DNA of 64,000 nucleotides from Leifsonia sp. AK011. GTDB lineage: Bacteria > Actinomycetota > Actinomycetes > Actinomycetales > Microbacteriaceae. The notes under the pieces were generated by a model. That model saw only the letters and a list, made by a program, of their open reading frames with translations. It made no database searches and was not told the origin of the DNA. This document shows, in pieces, positions 29,365 through 38,465 of this stretch (the stretch's first letter is position 1; each line of letters starts with the position of its first letter). The DNA lies in the NCBI RefSeq assembly GCF_013410945.1, contig NZ_JACCCH010000001.1, forward strand, positions 1,984,001-2,048,000. Direction: 5' to 3'. Position numbers and translations under genes: made by a program.

Positions 29365-29930
29365 GAGCCAACCCTCCTCTGGTTCTTCTCCGCGTCACGC
29401 CACGCGCGCTGCGCAGGAGTCAACGTGCGCACCTCGGCGCCCGTGCGAGTCTCACCGGATCGCCAGGCGTGGCAGATGGCCAGTGCGAGGGCGTCAGAGG
29501 CATCCGCTGGCTTGGGCACCTCGGCGAGCCGGAGCACGCGAGCCACCATGGTGCCCACCTGTCGCTTGTCCGCTGCACCGTAGCCCGTGATGGCTGCCTT
29601 CACCTCACTCGGAGTGTGGAGCCCCACCGTGAGGCCGCGTGCCGCCGCGAGATGCAGGGCGACGCCGCTGGCCTGCGCCGTCCCCATCACGGTTCGCAGG
29701 TTGTGCTGTGCGAAGACACGCTCGATCGCCACGGCGTTCGGTGCGAACTCGTCGAGCGCACGCGAGATCCCACTCGCAATGAGGAGCAGGCGCTCCTCCA
29801 GCGCAAGATCGGGAGGAGTGCGGATGACGTCGACGTGCACGAGCGTGGCTACCCGCGTCGACGAGACATCCACGATTCCCACACCGCACCGCGTGAGCCC
29901 AGGGTCAATTCCGAGGACTCTGCGTGTCAT
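29361..29930 (-). CDS. ruvC: Crossover junction endodeoxyribonuclease RuvC
   Basis: Resolves Holliday junctions by symmetric nicking. The start at 29930 gives 189 aa beginning [21 protein letters not shown], which holds the first catalytic aspartate; the open frame further upstream has no family sequence and would run into yeb[30 protein letters not shown] supplies the catalytic glutamate, and [17 protein letters not shown] the C-terminal DxxDA aspartates. It lies 4 bases after yebC. Confidence 0.97.
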   Translation of the reverse strand: MTRRVLGIDPGLTRCGVGIVDVSSTRVATLVHVDVIRTPPDLALEERLLLIASGISRALDEFAPNAVAIERVFAQHNLRTVMGTAQASGVALHLAAARGLTVGLHTPSEVKAAITGYGAADKRQVGTMVARVLRLAEVPKPADASDALALAICHAWRSGETRTGAEVRTLTPAQRAWRDAEKNQRRVGS

Positions 29931-29934
29931 GCCC

Positions 29935-30693
29935 CTAGTCTTCGTCCAATTCCGCCTGAACCTCGGGCGACACGGCGAAGTTCGAATAAATGTTCTGGAC
30001 ATCGTCCGAATCCTCGAGGGCGTCGATGAGTCGGAAGACCTTACGCGCGGTCTCCGCATCGATGTCCACGCTCAGGCTCGGAACGAACTCCGACTCCGCA
30101 GAGTCGTAGTCGATACCCGCGGCCTGGAGGGCGGTGCGCGCCTCCACGAGCTGGGATGGATCCGTGATGACCTCGAACCCGCCGCCCTGGTCCTTGACCT
30201 CCTCGGCGCCGGCCTCGAGAACCGCCTCGAGAATGGCATCCTCGGTGACATCATCGGTCTTCGTGATCGAGATGACGCCCTTGCGGTGGAAGTTGTACGC
30301 GACGCTACCGGGGTCGGCGAGCGTGCCTCCGTTGCGCGTCATCGCCGTGCGGACATCCGCGGCCGCGCGGTTCTTGTTGTCGGTAAGGCACTCGATCAGG
30401 AGAGCGACGCCGCTGGGGGCGTAACCCTCGTACATGATCGTCTGGTAGTCGACGCTCTCGCCCGTGAGCCCCGCACCGCGCTTGATCGCGCGATCGATGT
30501 TGTCGTTCGGGACAGAGGTCTTCTTCGCCTTCTGAACCGCGTCGACGAGGGTCGGGTTACCGGAGAGATCCGCGCCGCCGATCTTGGCTGCGACCTCGAT
30601 GTTCTTGATGAGTTTGGCGAACGACTTGGCACGGCGCTGATCGATGATCGCCTTCTTGTGCTTGGTCGTCGCCCACTTGGAGTGGCCTGACAT
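29935..30693 (-). CDS. yebC: YebC/PmpR family regulatory protein
   Basis: A member of the YebC family, long called transcription factors and in recent work also tied to translation of proline-rich stretches. The start at 30693 gives 252 aa starting [37 protein letters not shown], the exact family N-terminus; the upstream open frame does not fit. [28 protein letters not shown] and [34 protein letters not shown] are also signatures. It heads yebC-ruvC-ruvA-ruvB. Confidence 0.96.
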   Translation of the reverse strand: MSGHSKWATTKHKKAIIDQRRAKSFAKLIKNIEVAAKIGGADLSGNPTLVDAVQKAKKTSVPNDNIDRAIKRGAGLTGESVDYQTIMYEGYAPSGVALLIECLTDNKNRAAADVRTAMTRNGGTLADPGSVAYNFHRKGVISITKTDDVTEDAILEAVLEAGAEEVKDQGGGFEVITDPSQLVEARTALQAAGIDYDSAESEFVPSLSVDIDAETARKVFRLIDALEDSDDVQNIYSNFAVSPEVQAELDED

Positions 30694-30745
30694 GCCCACC
30701 ATCCTAACGAAGGGCTCCCGTGCCCTCGTGCCGTAGCATCGGCGG

Positions 30746-31144
30746 GTGGCAGCCAGATGGTTCAGGATTTCGTTCGCACGCAGCGCCTTCCTCCGCGTGC
30801 TCGAGAGTCGTGGTGTTGCGCTCGACACCCTCACCGTCGTGAAGGGTGTTCGCGCAATGCACGAGTTCGTCTCAGAGCACCGACCGCAGCACGCTGACCT
30901 CGACGAGCTCGTGTGCCGGTGGGGTCCGGCCGGTGAGGCGTGGGAATTCGCCGTCATTCGGAGGATGCAGCGGCACGGGAATCCCGTGTCCGAGCTGACT
31001 CTCACCTTCGGATACACCGCGACCTCCGACCGCAGCGCAACCGGTGAGGTCGCCGTGTCGACGATGCAGCAGATCCGCGCACTCGACGGCTACGGCGCGA
31101 CGCGCGGGGCGCGACCTCGGTACCGCCGCCTCGATCAGTCCTGA
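30746..31144 (+). CDS. Hypothetical protein
   Basis: A 132 aa protein starting at a GTG, transcribed away from yebC. It has a basic N-terminus ([23 protein letters not shown]), no membrane helix and a compact soluble sequence with [34 protein letters not shown] do not recognise the family. It ends 10 bases inside the next convergent gene. Its high-GC codon use matches its neighbours, so it is probably real but its function is unknown. Confidence 0.6.
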   Translation: MAARWFRISFARSAFLRVLESRGVALDTLTVVKGVRAMHEFVSEHRPQHADLDELVCRWGPAGEAWEFAVIRRMQRHGNPVSELTLTFGYTATSDRSATGEVAVSTMQQIRALDGYGATRGARPRYRRLDQS

Positions 31145-31740
31145 AGGCGGATGCCGGAGGCCTGCAGTTCGATCGCGGCGAGTTTGCGCATTACCGTCTC
31201 GTCTCCCCTTCGCCACGCCGCCATGGCGTCCTCGTCGATCGCGGAGAGGGTGGACAGCTTCTGGGTGGCCAGCGCACGCAGTGCCAGCAGATCGATACCG
31301 GCGCCCGCGCGAACCATCGCGCTTGCACGACTCGCCCGCCGGATGAATCGAACCCGCGGAATGAGCCAGAGCACGAGGATCATCGCGATGGGCAGCACGG
31401 CGATCCCGATCCCGAGCGTCGTCGCTAGCTGGTTGATCGCGTCCTGTTGGCCCTGGCCGGCCGTCTCGAGAGCACCGCCCGCGCCCGACGCACCATCGAA
31501 AGGAACGCGGATGCCGGGACCGATGAGCGGGATCGAGCCGAGGTTCTCCCCCACCTCCGACATGGTCTCGCGGAAGCCAGCTCCGGCGTTCTCCATATCC
31601 CTGCCGAACTGGGCCAGCTGCCCGATCAGCTGGTAGACCGTGACCCCGAGCCACACCCACCCGGCGATCAGGGCGAGAGCGATGACATCGGCAACGATCT
31701 GACGGGTCCGGCGGGGCGCGAAGTCGGAATACAGTCTCAT
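31135..31740 (-). CDS. Two-helix membrane protein of unknown function
   Basis: A 201 aa protein with a membrane helix near residues 15-40 (VADVIALALIAGWVWLGVTVYQLIGQL), a predicted outside loop of about 75 residues rich in Gly and Ala, and a second helix (LGIGIAVLPIAMILVLWLIPRVRFI) followed by a basic cytosolic tail. Similar proteins sit beside pdxT in other Microbacteriaceae as far as I recall, but no function is known. It may be co-transcribed with pdxT, which ends 23 bases upstream. Confidence 0.75.
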   Translation of the reverse strand: MRLYSDFAPRRTRQIVADVIALALIAGWVWLGVTVYQLIGQLAQFGRDMENAGAGFRETMSEVGENLGSIPLIGPGIRVPFDGASGAGGALETAGQGQQDAINQLATTLGIGIAVLPIAMILVLWLIPRVRFIRRASRASAMVRAGAGIDLLALRALATQKLSTLSAIDEDAMAAWRRGDETVMRKLAAIELQASGIRLQD

Positions 31741-31763
31741 GCCCCCATGATCCCGCAGGAGAC

Positions 31764-32360
31764 TCAGGCGGCGCGCACCTTCGCCAGGAAGTACTCGTGG
31801 AAACGCGTCTCACCGGTGATCTCGGGATGGAACGCGGTGCCGAGAAGCGGTCCCTGCTCCACAGCGACTATGCGTCCATCGTCGAGGGATGACAGTGTCT
31901 CCACGGCGGATCCCACCGACTCCACGATTGGAGCTCTGATGAACACCGCGTGCACTGGCGGCTCTCCCAGCGCGGGAACATCGAGATCCGTCTCGAAAGA
32001 ATCGAGCTGGGATCCGAAAGCATTGCGCCGCACCACTACGTCCAGCCCGCCGAGCGTCTGCTGGCCTTCTATGCCGTCAACGACGACATCGGCCAGCATG
32101 ATGAGCCCAGCGCACGTGCCGTAGACCGGAAGGCCACCGTTGATGGCTTCACGCAGGGGCTCTGCGAGCCCGAACAAGCGGCTGAGCTTGTCCATCACGC
32201 TGGATTCGCCGCCGGGGATCACGAGGCCCCTCACGGCCGCGAGCTCCTCGGGACGTCGCACCGGAACCGCGTCTGCACCGAGTTCGCCCAACACCGCCAG
32301 ATGCTCGCGGAAGTCGCCCTGGAGGGCGAGAACGCCGACGGGCGGTTTCTTACCAGCCAC
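31764..32360 (-). CDS. pdxT: Pyridoxal 5'-phosphate synthase glutaminase subunit PdxT
   Basis: Class I glutamine amidotransferase that feeds ammonia to PdxS for PLP synthesis. The 198 aa protein has [14 protein letters not shown] at the start, [15 protein letters not shown], the nucleophile motif [12 protein letters not shown], and the His/Glu pair in [15 protein letters not shown]. Its start overlaps the pdxS stop by 11 bases, so the two subunits should be made in step. Confidence 0.97.
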   Translation of the reverse strand: MAGKKPPVGVLALQGDFREHLAVLGELGADAVPVRRPEELAAVRGLVIPGGESSVMDKLSRLFGLAEPLREAINGGLPVYGTCAGLIMLADVVVDGIEGQQTLGGLDVVVRRNAFGSQLDSFETDLDVPALGEPPVHAVFIRAPIVESVGSAVETLSSLDDGRIVAVEQGPLLGTAFHPEITGETRFHEYFLAKVRAA

Positions 32361-33255
32361 GCTCGGCGAGACGGTGCGGTGCGGGCAGATCGGCCACGTT
32401 GATGCCGACCATCGCCTCGCCCAGACCGCGGGATGCCTCGGCGATGACCGAGGGGTCGTCGTAGAACGTGGTGGCCTTCACGATCGCGGCAGCACGCTTC
32501 GCGGGATCCCCCGACTTGAAGATGCCCGATCCGACGAACACGCCGTCGGCTCCGAGCTGCATCATGAGCGCGGCATCCGCAGGGGTGGCCACTCCGCCAG
32601 CCGTGAAGAGGACGACGGGGAGCTTGCCGGTCTCGGCGATCTCGCGGACGAGCTCGTAGGGGGCCTGCAGCTCCTTCGCCGCGACGTACAGTTCGTCCTT
32701 GGTCTTGGACTTGAGCGCGTTGATCTCACCCGAGATCGTGCGGATGTGCTTGGTCGCCTCCGACACGTCGCCGGTACCGGCCTCGCCCTTGGAGCGGATC
32801 ATCGCAGCACCCTCGGTGATGCGACGGAGGGCCTCGCCGAGATTGGTGGCGCCGCACACGAAGGGAACGGAGAACTGCCACTTGTCGATGTGGTTGACGT
32901 AATCGGCGGGCGACAGTACCTCGGACTCGTCGATGTAGTCGACCTTGAGGGCCTCGAGCACCTGCGCCTCGACGAAGTGACCGATGCGGGCCTTCGCCAT
33001 CACGGGAATGGACACGGCCGAGATGATCTGCTCGATGAGGTCCGGGTCGCTCATGCGTGCGACGCCGCCCTGGGAGCGGATGTCCGCCGGCACTCGCTCG
33101 AGAGCCATGACGGCAACGGCACCGGCATCCTCGGCGATCTTCGCCTGGTCGGCGGTCACGACGTCCATGATCACACCGCCCTTGAGCATCTCTGCGAGCC
33201 CTCGCTTGACGCGAGTGGTGCCCAGGTGGTCGGTTTCAGTGCTGTTCGTGCCCAT
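32350..33255 (-). CDS. pdxS: Pyridoxal 5'-phosphate synthase subunit PdxS
   Basis: Condenses ribose 5-phosphate, glyceraldehyde 3-phosphate and ammonia to PLP. The start at 33255 gives 301 aa ([33 protein letters not shown]), the family N-terminus; the open frame further upstream belongs to the HIT gene region. The barrel carries the lysines in [30 protein letters not shown] and [31 protein letters not shown]. High conservation leaves little doubt. Confidence 0.98.
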   Translation of the reverse strand: MGTNSTETDHLGTTRVKRGLAEMLKGGVIMDVVTADQAKIAEDAGAVAVMALERVPADIRSQGGVARMSDPDLIEQIISAVSIPVMAKARIGHFVEAQVLEALKVDYIDESEVLSPADYVNHIDKWQFSVPFVCGATNLGEALRRITEGAAMIRSKGEAGTGDVSEATKHIRTISGEINALKSKTKDELYVAAKELQAPYELVREIAETGKLPVVLFTAGGVATPADAALMMQLGADGVFVGSGIFKSGDPAKRAAAIVKATTFYDDPSVIAEASRGLGEAMVGINVADLPAPHRLAERGW

Positions 33256-33311
33256 GATCCTTGATTCTACGTTGCGTGGTGGAGCGGATTGACTGGATGC
33301 GCGGCTCGAGG

Positions 33312-33881
33312 CTACGCCTCGGCGGGCCAGGCCTCCGCGAGCTCGGCCCGCACCTCGCCGAGGAGGCGGGGTACGGCCTTGGTGCCGGCGATGATCGGGA
33401 AGAAGTTGGAGTCGAGGGCCCACCTCGGCACGATGTGCTGGTGCAGGTGCTCCGCGACACCAGCACCCGCGATCCTGCCCTGGTTCATGCCGATGTTGAA
33501 GCCGTGGCATTGCGCAGTCTCAGTGAGCACGCGCATCGCGACCTGAGTCAGGCTACCGATCTCCGCGACCTCCTCGGGTGTCGCCTCGTCATACGTTGCA
33601 ACATGCCGGTAGGGACAGACAAGCACGTGGCCGCTGTTGTAGGGGTACAGGTTCAGCAGCACGTACGCGTGCACCCCGCGATGGACGATGAGTGCCTGCT
33701 CGTCGGGAAGCGTGGGAGCCACACAGAACGGACATCCGTCGGCGCCAGGCTCCTGCTCGGAGTTCGACTTGATGTAGGCGATCCGGTACGGCGTCCAGAG
33801 CCGCTGGAAGGCATCCGGCACGGCCGCGAAACTGCTCGCCGGTTCGCCCGGCCCCAGTTCCTCGCCGTCGTAGTCGCGCAC
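33312..33881 (-). CDS. HIT family nucleotide hydrolase/phosphorylase
   Basis: A 189 aa histidine-triad protein. The triad is in [11 protein letters not shown] near residue 145, with [18 protein letters not shown] upstream; [44 protein letters not shown] carries a Cys pair as in zinc-type HIT proteins and resembles mycobacterial Ap4A phosphorylase. The order thrS-HIT (here 2 base gap) is widespread in actinobacteria. Likely acts on dinucleoside polyphosphates or adenylated side products; the exact substrate is inferred only. Confidence 0.88.
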   Translation of the reverse strand: MRDYDGEELGPGEPASSFAAVPDAFQRLWTPYRIAYIKSNSEQEPGADGCPFCVAPTLPDEQALIVHRGVHAYVLLNLYPYNSGHVLVCPYRHVATYDEATPEEVAEIGSLTQVAMRVLTETAQCHGFNIGMNQGRIAGAGVAEHLHQHIVPRWALDSNFFPIIAGTKAVPRLLGEVRAELAEAWPAEA

Positions 33882-33883
33882 GA

Positions 33884-35845
33884 CTACACCTGGGCCTTGG
33901 TCGCAATCGCCTCGAGGATACGGTCGACCGCGGCATCCACTGCAATCCCGTTCTCCTGCGATCCATCGCGGAAGCGGAAGCTCACCGATCCGTTTGCCGA
34001 GTCCTCGGCACCCGCGATCAGCAGGAACGGCACCTTCTGGAGCGTGTGCGTGCGGATCTTCTTCTGCATGCGGTCGCTGGAGGTATCGAGTTCGGCCCGG
34101 ACACCGGCATCCTTGAGTCGTCGGATGATCGCGCTCAGGTAGGCCTCGTGCTCCTCCGACACCGGGATGCCAACGACCTGAACGGGCGAGAGCCAGACCG
34201 GGAATGCCCCCGCGTAATGCTCGAGGAGGATCGCGAAGAAGCGCTCGATCGAGCCGAGCAGTGCGCGGTGGATCATGATCGGCTGCTGGCGCGTGCCATC
34301 TGCCGCCGTGTACTCGAGCTCGAAGAGCTCCGGCTGGTTGAAGTCGAGCTGGACCGTGGACAGCTGCCAGGTGCGACCGATCGCGTCGCGCGCCTGAACA
34401 GAGATCTTCGGGCCGTAGAACGCTGCACCACCGGGGTCCGCGACGAGTTCAAGACCGGAATCGATCGCAACCTCGCGGAGCGTTTCGGTCGCCTCCTCCC
34501 ACTGCTCGTCCGTGCCCACCGACTTGTCGGGGTCGCGCGTTGAGAGCTCGAGATAGAAGTCGGTCAATCCGTAACCGCGGAGGGTCTCGAACACGAAATC
34601 GAGCTGGCTCGCGATCTCGGTCTTCACCTGGTCCTGGGTCACGTAGATGTGCGCGTCGTCCTGGGTGAGACCGCGCACGCGGGTGAGGCCCTGGAGGGTT
34701 CCGCTCTTCTCGTAGCGGTAGACGGTGCCGAACTCGGCGAGCCTGAGGGGCAATTCGCGATAGCTGCGGCCGCGTGCCCGATAGATGAGGTTGTGCATCG
34801 GGCAGTTCATGGGCTTGAGGTAGTAGTCCTGACCCTGCCGCGTGATGTTGCCCTCGGCATCCACCTCCTCGTCGAGGTGCATAGGAGGGAACATCCCCTC
34901 GCGATACCAGTTCAGGTGCTGGCTGGTCTCGAAGAGGTGCTTCTTCGTGATGTGGGGGGTGTTGACGAGTTCGTAGTCGTGGGAGCGGAGGCGCTCGCGC
35001 ATGTAGTTCTCGATCTCGGCGCGGATGATTCCGCCCTTGGGGTGGAAAACCGCGAGACCCGAGCCGATCTCCTCGGGGAACGAGAACAGATCGAGCTCCG
35101 CACCGAGCTTGCGGTGGTCGCGCTTGGCCGCCTCGGCCTGGCGCTCCTGATACGCGCGCAGCTCATCCTTGGTCGGCCAGGCCGTGCCGTAGATGCGCTG
35201 GAGCTGCTTGTTCTTTTCCGAACCGCGCCAGTAGGCCGCAGCATTGCGGAGGAGCGCCCAGCCGTTGCCGATCATGCGAGTGTTCGGCAGGTGCGGTCCC
35301 CGGCAGAGGTCCTTCCAGTAGACCTCGCCGGTCTTGCCGTCAACGTTGTCGTAGATCGTGAGCTCACTGCCGCCGATCTCTACAGACTCACCGTCTTCGA
35401 ACTGGGCGGTGCCGGTCTCCTTGCCCTTGAGTCCGATGAGTTCGAGCTTGTACGGCTCACCCGCGAGCTCTGCGCGCGCCTCATCCTCGGTGACGACTCG
35501 ACGCTGGAACCGCTGGCCCTGGCGGATAATTCGATCCATCGCCTTGTCGATGGCCTTCAGGTCCTCGGGCGTGAAGGGCTCCTCCACGTCGAAGTCGTAG
35601 TAGAAGCCGTCCTCGACCGGCGGACCGATCCCGAGCTTGGCCTCGGGGTTGATTGTCTGCACCGCCTGCGCCATCACGTGCGCCGCGGAGTGACGAAGGA
35701 TGTTGAGGCCATCGGGCGAATCGATTGTCACCGGCTCCACGGTGTCAGTCTCGGCCGTGACGGCAGCGAGATCCTTCAACTCACCGTTGACGCGCATGGC
35801 GACGACGGAGCGGTCAGAGAACAGGTCGAATCCGGTCTTACTCAC
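33884..35845 (-). CDS. thrS: Threonine--tRNA ligase
   Basis: Charges tRNA-Thr and edits seryl-tRNA. The 653 aa protein has a shortened N-terminal TGS region (residues 1-45), the editing domain with [13 protein letters not shown] (HxxxH), and a class II core with zinc ligands in [28 protein letters not shown], then [11 protein letters not shown] and the anticodon-binding domain at the C-terminus ([22 protein letters not shown]). The short TGS is normal for actinobacterial ThrS. Confidence 0.98.
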   Translation of the reverse strand: MSKTGFDLFSDRSVVAMRVNGELKDLAAVTAETDTVEPVTIDSPDGLNILRHSAAHVMAQAVQTINPEAKLGIGPPVEDGFYYDFDVEEPFTPEDLKAIDKAMDRIIRQGQRFQRRVVTEDEARAELAGEPYKLELIGLKGKETGTAQFEDGESVEIGGSELTIYDNVDGKTGEVYWKDLCRGPHLPNTRMIGNGWALLRNAAAYWRGSEKNKQLQRIYGTAWPTKDELRAYQERQAEAAKRDHRKLGAELDLFSFPEEIGSGLAVFHPKGGIIRAEIENYMRERLRSHDYELVNTPHITKKHLFETSQHLNWYREGMFPPMHLDEEVDAEGNITRQGQDYYLKPMNCPMHNLIYRARGRSYRELPLRLAEFGTVYRYEKSGTLQGLTRVRGLTQDDAHIYVTQDQVKTEIASQLDFVFETLRGYGLTDFYLELSTRDPDKSVGTDEQWEEATETLREVAIDSGLELVADPGGAAFYGPKISVQARDAIGRTWQLSTVQLDFNQPELFELEYTAADGTRQQPIMIHRALLGSIERFFAILLEHYAGAFPVWLSPVQVVGIPVSEEHEAYLSAIIRRLKDAGVRAELDTSSDRMQKKIRTHTLQKVPFLLIAGAEDSANGSVSFRFRDGSQENGIAVDAAVDRILEAIATKAQV

Positions 35846-35906
35846 CCCACAACTTTAGTGGCGTCCGGATGCCTACTTTGCGCGAGATGGATTACCGTAA
35901 GGAACG

Positions 35907-36698
35907 CTAGTCGACCCGCTTCGCCAGTCTGCGATAGCTGGCCTCCCGTCGCACACGAGCCACGACGAGCGCAACGATGAGCGCGGCGATCGCGACGCCG
36001 ACGGCAGCGACAAACACCGGCCACAACCACGAGGTCTCGGCTGGGACGAACTCGCGCGCGTCGGCCTCCCCTCCCGCGTCCACTGGCGCTTCGGACGGAA
36101 TGGGCGAGGAACTGATGGGTGTGGGAGTTGCCACGACCGACGGAGTGGACGCGGGGGTAACTGGGTCAGAGGGCGGCTGCGCAGCACTCTCGGTGACGGG
36201 CTCAGGTGGCGCATCCCGGCCGCACGGGTCCGGACCGTAGATCTCGGGATGGTCACAGGGATCCAAGTGCTCGGTCACCGCGCCAGCTACCACCCAGGAG
36301 AAACCGCCCAGGCTATAGGCGGGCTGGGTCGGGGTTTCGTCCGTCGTGATGACGACGGAGTATTCGCCGTTGGGCAACTCAGGGATCGTGTATGTCAGTG
36401 AGACGAATTGGCTGCTCACCTCGAGCCCGAGTATCTCCGTGCCACCCGGCTGCAAACGAGCATGGTAGGTGGCGAAAGAACCAGGGATCGCGTGGTTCGC
36501 CAGCCCGTATCGCGCCTCGACGACGGTGCCTGGCGGGAGACGAATTCCGAATGCACGCGAAATGTCTTCACCGGTTGTCTTGTTGACGACCGAATGCCAG
36601 ACGAGCGGAATCGTCTCCGGAGTGGACGCCGAGGCGGCCATTCCGGCGCCAAGACTGAGAAGGAAACCGACGGCCAACGTCACGACATAGCGGAACAT
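35907..36698 (-). CDS. Secreted, C-terminally anchored protein with Pro/Ser-rich stalk
   Basis: A 263 aa protein with a signal peptide (MFRYVVTLAVGFLLSLGAGMAASA), a beta-rich extracellular domain (about residues 30-140), a low-complexity stalk rich in Pro, Ser, Thr and Glu (about 160-215), a membrane helix (LWPVFVAAVGVAIAALIVALVVARV) and a short basic tail. The layout is like CopC- or YcnI-type surface proteins of actinobacteria, but the metal-binding residues of CopC are not evident. Cysteines are limited to one CDHPEIYGPDPCGRD segment that may form a disulfide. Function unknown. Confidence 0.75.
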   Translation of the reverse strand: MFRYVVTLAVGFLLSLGAGMAASASTPETIPLVWHSVVNKTTGEDISRAFGIRLPPGTVVEARYGLANHAIPGSFATYHARLQPGGTEILGLEVSSQFVSLTYTIPELPNGEYSVVITTDETPTQPAYSLGGFSWVVAGAVTEHLDPCDHPEIYGPDPCGRDAPPEPVTESAAQPPSDPVTPASTPSVVATPTPISSSPIPSEAPVDAGGEADAREFVPAETSWLWPVFVAAVGVAIAALIVALVVARVRREASYRRLAKRVD

Positions 36699-36781
36699 CG
36701 CTCGACTTTAGGGTCGTGCGGTGACTCCGGGGTGAACGCCGTCGTACCGACGCACTGCCACACGCTCAACGCGGAGTGACG

Positions 36782-37060
36782 CTACTGCGCCTCGCCCTTG
36801 CTCCGAAGCAGTTCGCCCAGCCGCTCCTCGGTGGCGCCCTCGACATCGAAACGCTTCTGGCGGCTCGTCGGCCCCGATACGAGCTCCACTGCCGAGCGCC
36901 GCACGCCGAAGGCCTGAGCCAGGGCCGCTGCGACGGCGCTGGTGGCGCGCCCGTCCACCGCAGGCTCGGAGACTCGTACGATGAGCGCGCCGTCGTAGTC
37001 GCCACCAACCCCGGGGCGGCGGGAACCAGGATGCACGTGGACTGTGACTCGCACGGGCAT
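36782..37060 (-). CDS. DUF167 (YggU-like) protein
   Basis: A 92 aa protein, start ATG 37060 (MPVRVTVHVHPGSRRPGVGG). The conserved pattern is PAVDGRATSAVAAALAQAFGVRRSAVELVSGPTSRQKRFDVEG, the DUF167 core with basic groove residues; the family is small, soluble and of unknown role. The open frame further upstream runs through the attachment site and is not part of the gene. It is the last chromosomal gene before the integrative element. Confidence 0.85.
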   Translation of the reverse strand: MPVRVTVHVHPGSRRPGVGGDYDGALIVRVSEPAVDGRATSAVAAALAQAFGVRRSAVELVSGPTSRQKRFDVEGATEERLGELLRSKGEAQ

Positions 37061-37074
37061 CCCTTCGACTACGC

Positions 37075-37097
37075 AAAAAGCCCCGGTGAACCGGGGC
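37075..37097 (-). terminator. Original terminator of the tRNA-Val transcript, now at the left edge of the element
   Basis: GCCCCGG (37080-37086) and CCGGGGC (37091-37097) pair around TGAA, followed on the minus strand by five Ts (37079-37075). It points leftward, the same way as tRNA-Val(GAC), and lies just outside the attachment repeat, so before integration it would have ended the tRNA transcript. It may also act against readthrough into DUF167. Confidence 0.7.
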
Positions 37098-37108
37098 CTT
37101 CGCTGTGG

Positions 37109-37138
37109 TGTGGTGGGCGATACTGGGATCGAACCAGT
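37109..37138. repeat. Left attachment site (attL), tRNA-Val 3' end fragment
   Basis: Thirty bases identical to 47229-47258. They hold CCA, the acceptor 3' strand and the T arm of tRNA-Val(GAC) but none of the rest of the gene, so this is an attachment-site fragment and not a tRNA gene. Directly at its inner edge CAGTTTC (37135-37141) and GAAACTG (37145-37151) form an inverted repeat with a 3 base spacer. Confidence 0.9.
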
Positions 37139-37231
37139 TTCCACGAAACTGAAAGCTGACCGGATTTCTGCGGTCCTGCCTTATTTCTACTGGATTTCTA
37201 CAATACATGCTAGCGTCACTGTTACCCACCC

Positions 37232-37271
37232 GTGGACACGAGTGGACAAGAGATATTGCACGATATTGCAC
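37232..37271 (+). repeat. Phased 10 bp repeats, candidate integrase/excisionase arm sites (left)
   Basis: Two GTGGACA copies begin at 37232 and 37242 and two tandem GATATTGCAC copies at 37252 and 37262, so four units start exactly 10 bases apart, one helical turn. GATGTTGCAC and TATATTGCAC recur near the right end (47164-47184). This is the layout expected for arm-type sites bound by a tyrosine integrase or its excisionase, and lies just before the integrase start. Confidence 0.65.
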
Positions 37272-37289
37272 GGAAGGCAGTGGGATCGA

Positions 37290-38444
37290 ATGCCGAAGAG
37301 ACAAACTCGCAAGCGTCGCGAGTCGTTCGGCGCGCTCCGCTTGCTCCCCTCGGGCCGTCACCAAGCCTCATACGTTGGGCCGGATGGCGTGCGCTACACG
37401 GCCCCTCAGACGTTCGACAACATGACCGACGCGCGCGGGTGGCTGTCCATGCAACAGGCCGCGATCGTCAAGGGCGATTGGTCACCGACTCTCGCCCGTC
37501 GCCAGGGTGAGGCGAAAAAGTCACGGGCTGGCACATTCACCGAGTACGCCGAACAGTGGATGCTCACCCGCACGAACCGCCACGGGGAGGGGCTGCGGGA
37601 CCGCACCCGCGTCGAGTACCAACGTCTACTGAACGGCCCCCTGTCGTCGTTCGACGGGCTCAGGCTAAACGCGATCACACCGGAAATGGTGCGCGAGTGG
37701 TACTCAGTACAGGTCGCCTCCGGACGTCTCACACAAGCGGCACGCGCCTACGGGTTATTGAAATCGGTCCTCGCAACCGCGCTCGAGGACGGGCGCATAC
37801 CCACGAACCCGTGCCTAGTACGTGGTGCCCAGAATGCGAGCACCGGGCGCAAGGTCGAACCTCCCACGTCGGCAGAGTTGGCCGTGCTGGTGGAGGCGAT
37901 CACCGACCGTTACAAGGCCGCCGTGATCATCTCCGCGTGGGGTGGCCTGAGGTTTGGTGAGCTGACTGAGCTACGCCGCAAGGATCTGGCCGTGACGGAT
38001 GACACCGTTATCGTCAACGTCACTCGCGCGGTCACACACACAACGGGGCTGGGCTTTGTCGTCGGCAAGACCAAGAGCGCTGCGGGGGTGCGTTCGGTCA
38101 TGCTCCCCCCGCACGTCTCCGAGGCTGTCACGCGGCATCTGGCCGACCACGTGGACGACTCCCCCGACGCCCTACTCTTTCCGGCATCTGACGGGGTTAC
38201 CCATCTGGCCGCGTCCACGTTCGCAAAGCACTTCTACCCGGCACGGGAGCGCGCTGGACGGCCTGATATGCCGTTCCACGCTCTACGCCACTACGGGGCT
38301 ACGAAATTCGCGCAGACGGGCGCAACCTTGCGAGAGATCCAGGAGCGGATTGGACACTCCACGGTGGCCGCTGCAATGCGATACCAGCATTCCGCTGGAC
38401 GAGATACCGAGCTTGCTAGGCGCATGAGCGACCTAGCCGAGTGA
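37290..38444 (+). CDS. int: Tyrosine-type phage integrase
   Basis: Site-specific recombinase that most likely integrates the element into tRNA-Val. The ATG at 37290 gives 384 aa (MPKRQTRKRRESFGALRLLPSGRHQASYVGPDG); the frame is open back to 37044 but that part crosses attL. The N-terminus is a basic arm-binding domain, then a core-binding domain (FTEYAEQWMLTRTNRHGEG, about residues 70-180) and the catalytic domain with R221 (GGLRFGE), H330 and R333 (HALRHYG), H356 (GHST) and nucleophile Y365 (MRYQH). All five catalytic residues are present. It sits next to attL, as usual for tRNA-targeting elements. Confidence 0.95.
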   Translation: MPKRQTRKRRESFGALRLLPSGRHQASYVGPDGVRYTAPQTFDNMTDARGWLSMQQAAIVKGDWSPTLARRQGEAKKSRAGTFTEYAEQWMLTRTNRHGEGLRDRTRVEYQRLLNGPLSSFDGLRLNAITPEMVREWYSVQVASGRLTQAARAYGLLKSVLATALEDGRIPTNPCLVRGAQNASTGRKVEPPTSAELAVLVEAITDRYKAAVIISAWGGLRFGELTELRRKDLAVTDDTVIVNVTRAVTHTTGLGFVVGKTKSAAGVRSVMLPPHVSEAVTRHLADHVDDSPDALLFPASDGVTHLAASTFAKHFYPARERAGRPDMPFHALRHYGATKFAQTGATLREIQERIGHSTVAAAMRYQHSAGRDTELARRMSDLAE

Positions 38445-38465
38445 GTCACGCCGGAAAGGAACATC

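Noticed and set aside
37109-37138. A second tRNA-Val gene at attL
   Set aside because: Only the 3' 28 bases of the tRNA are present, with no anticodon or D arm.
37044-37289. N-terminal extension of the integrase frame back to 37044
   Set aside because: It would read through attL and the arm repeats and has no family similarity; the ATG at 37290 gives a normal integrase.
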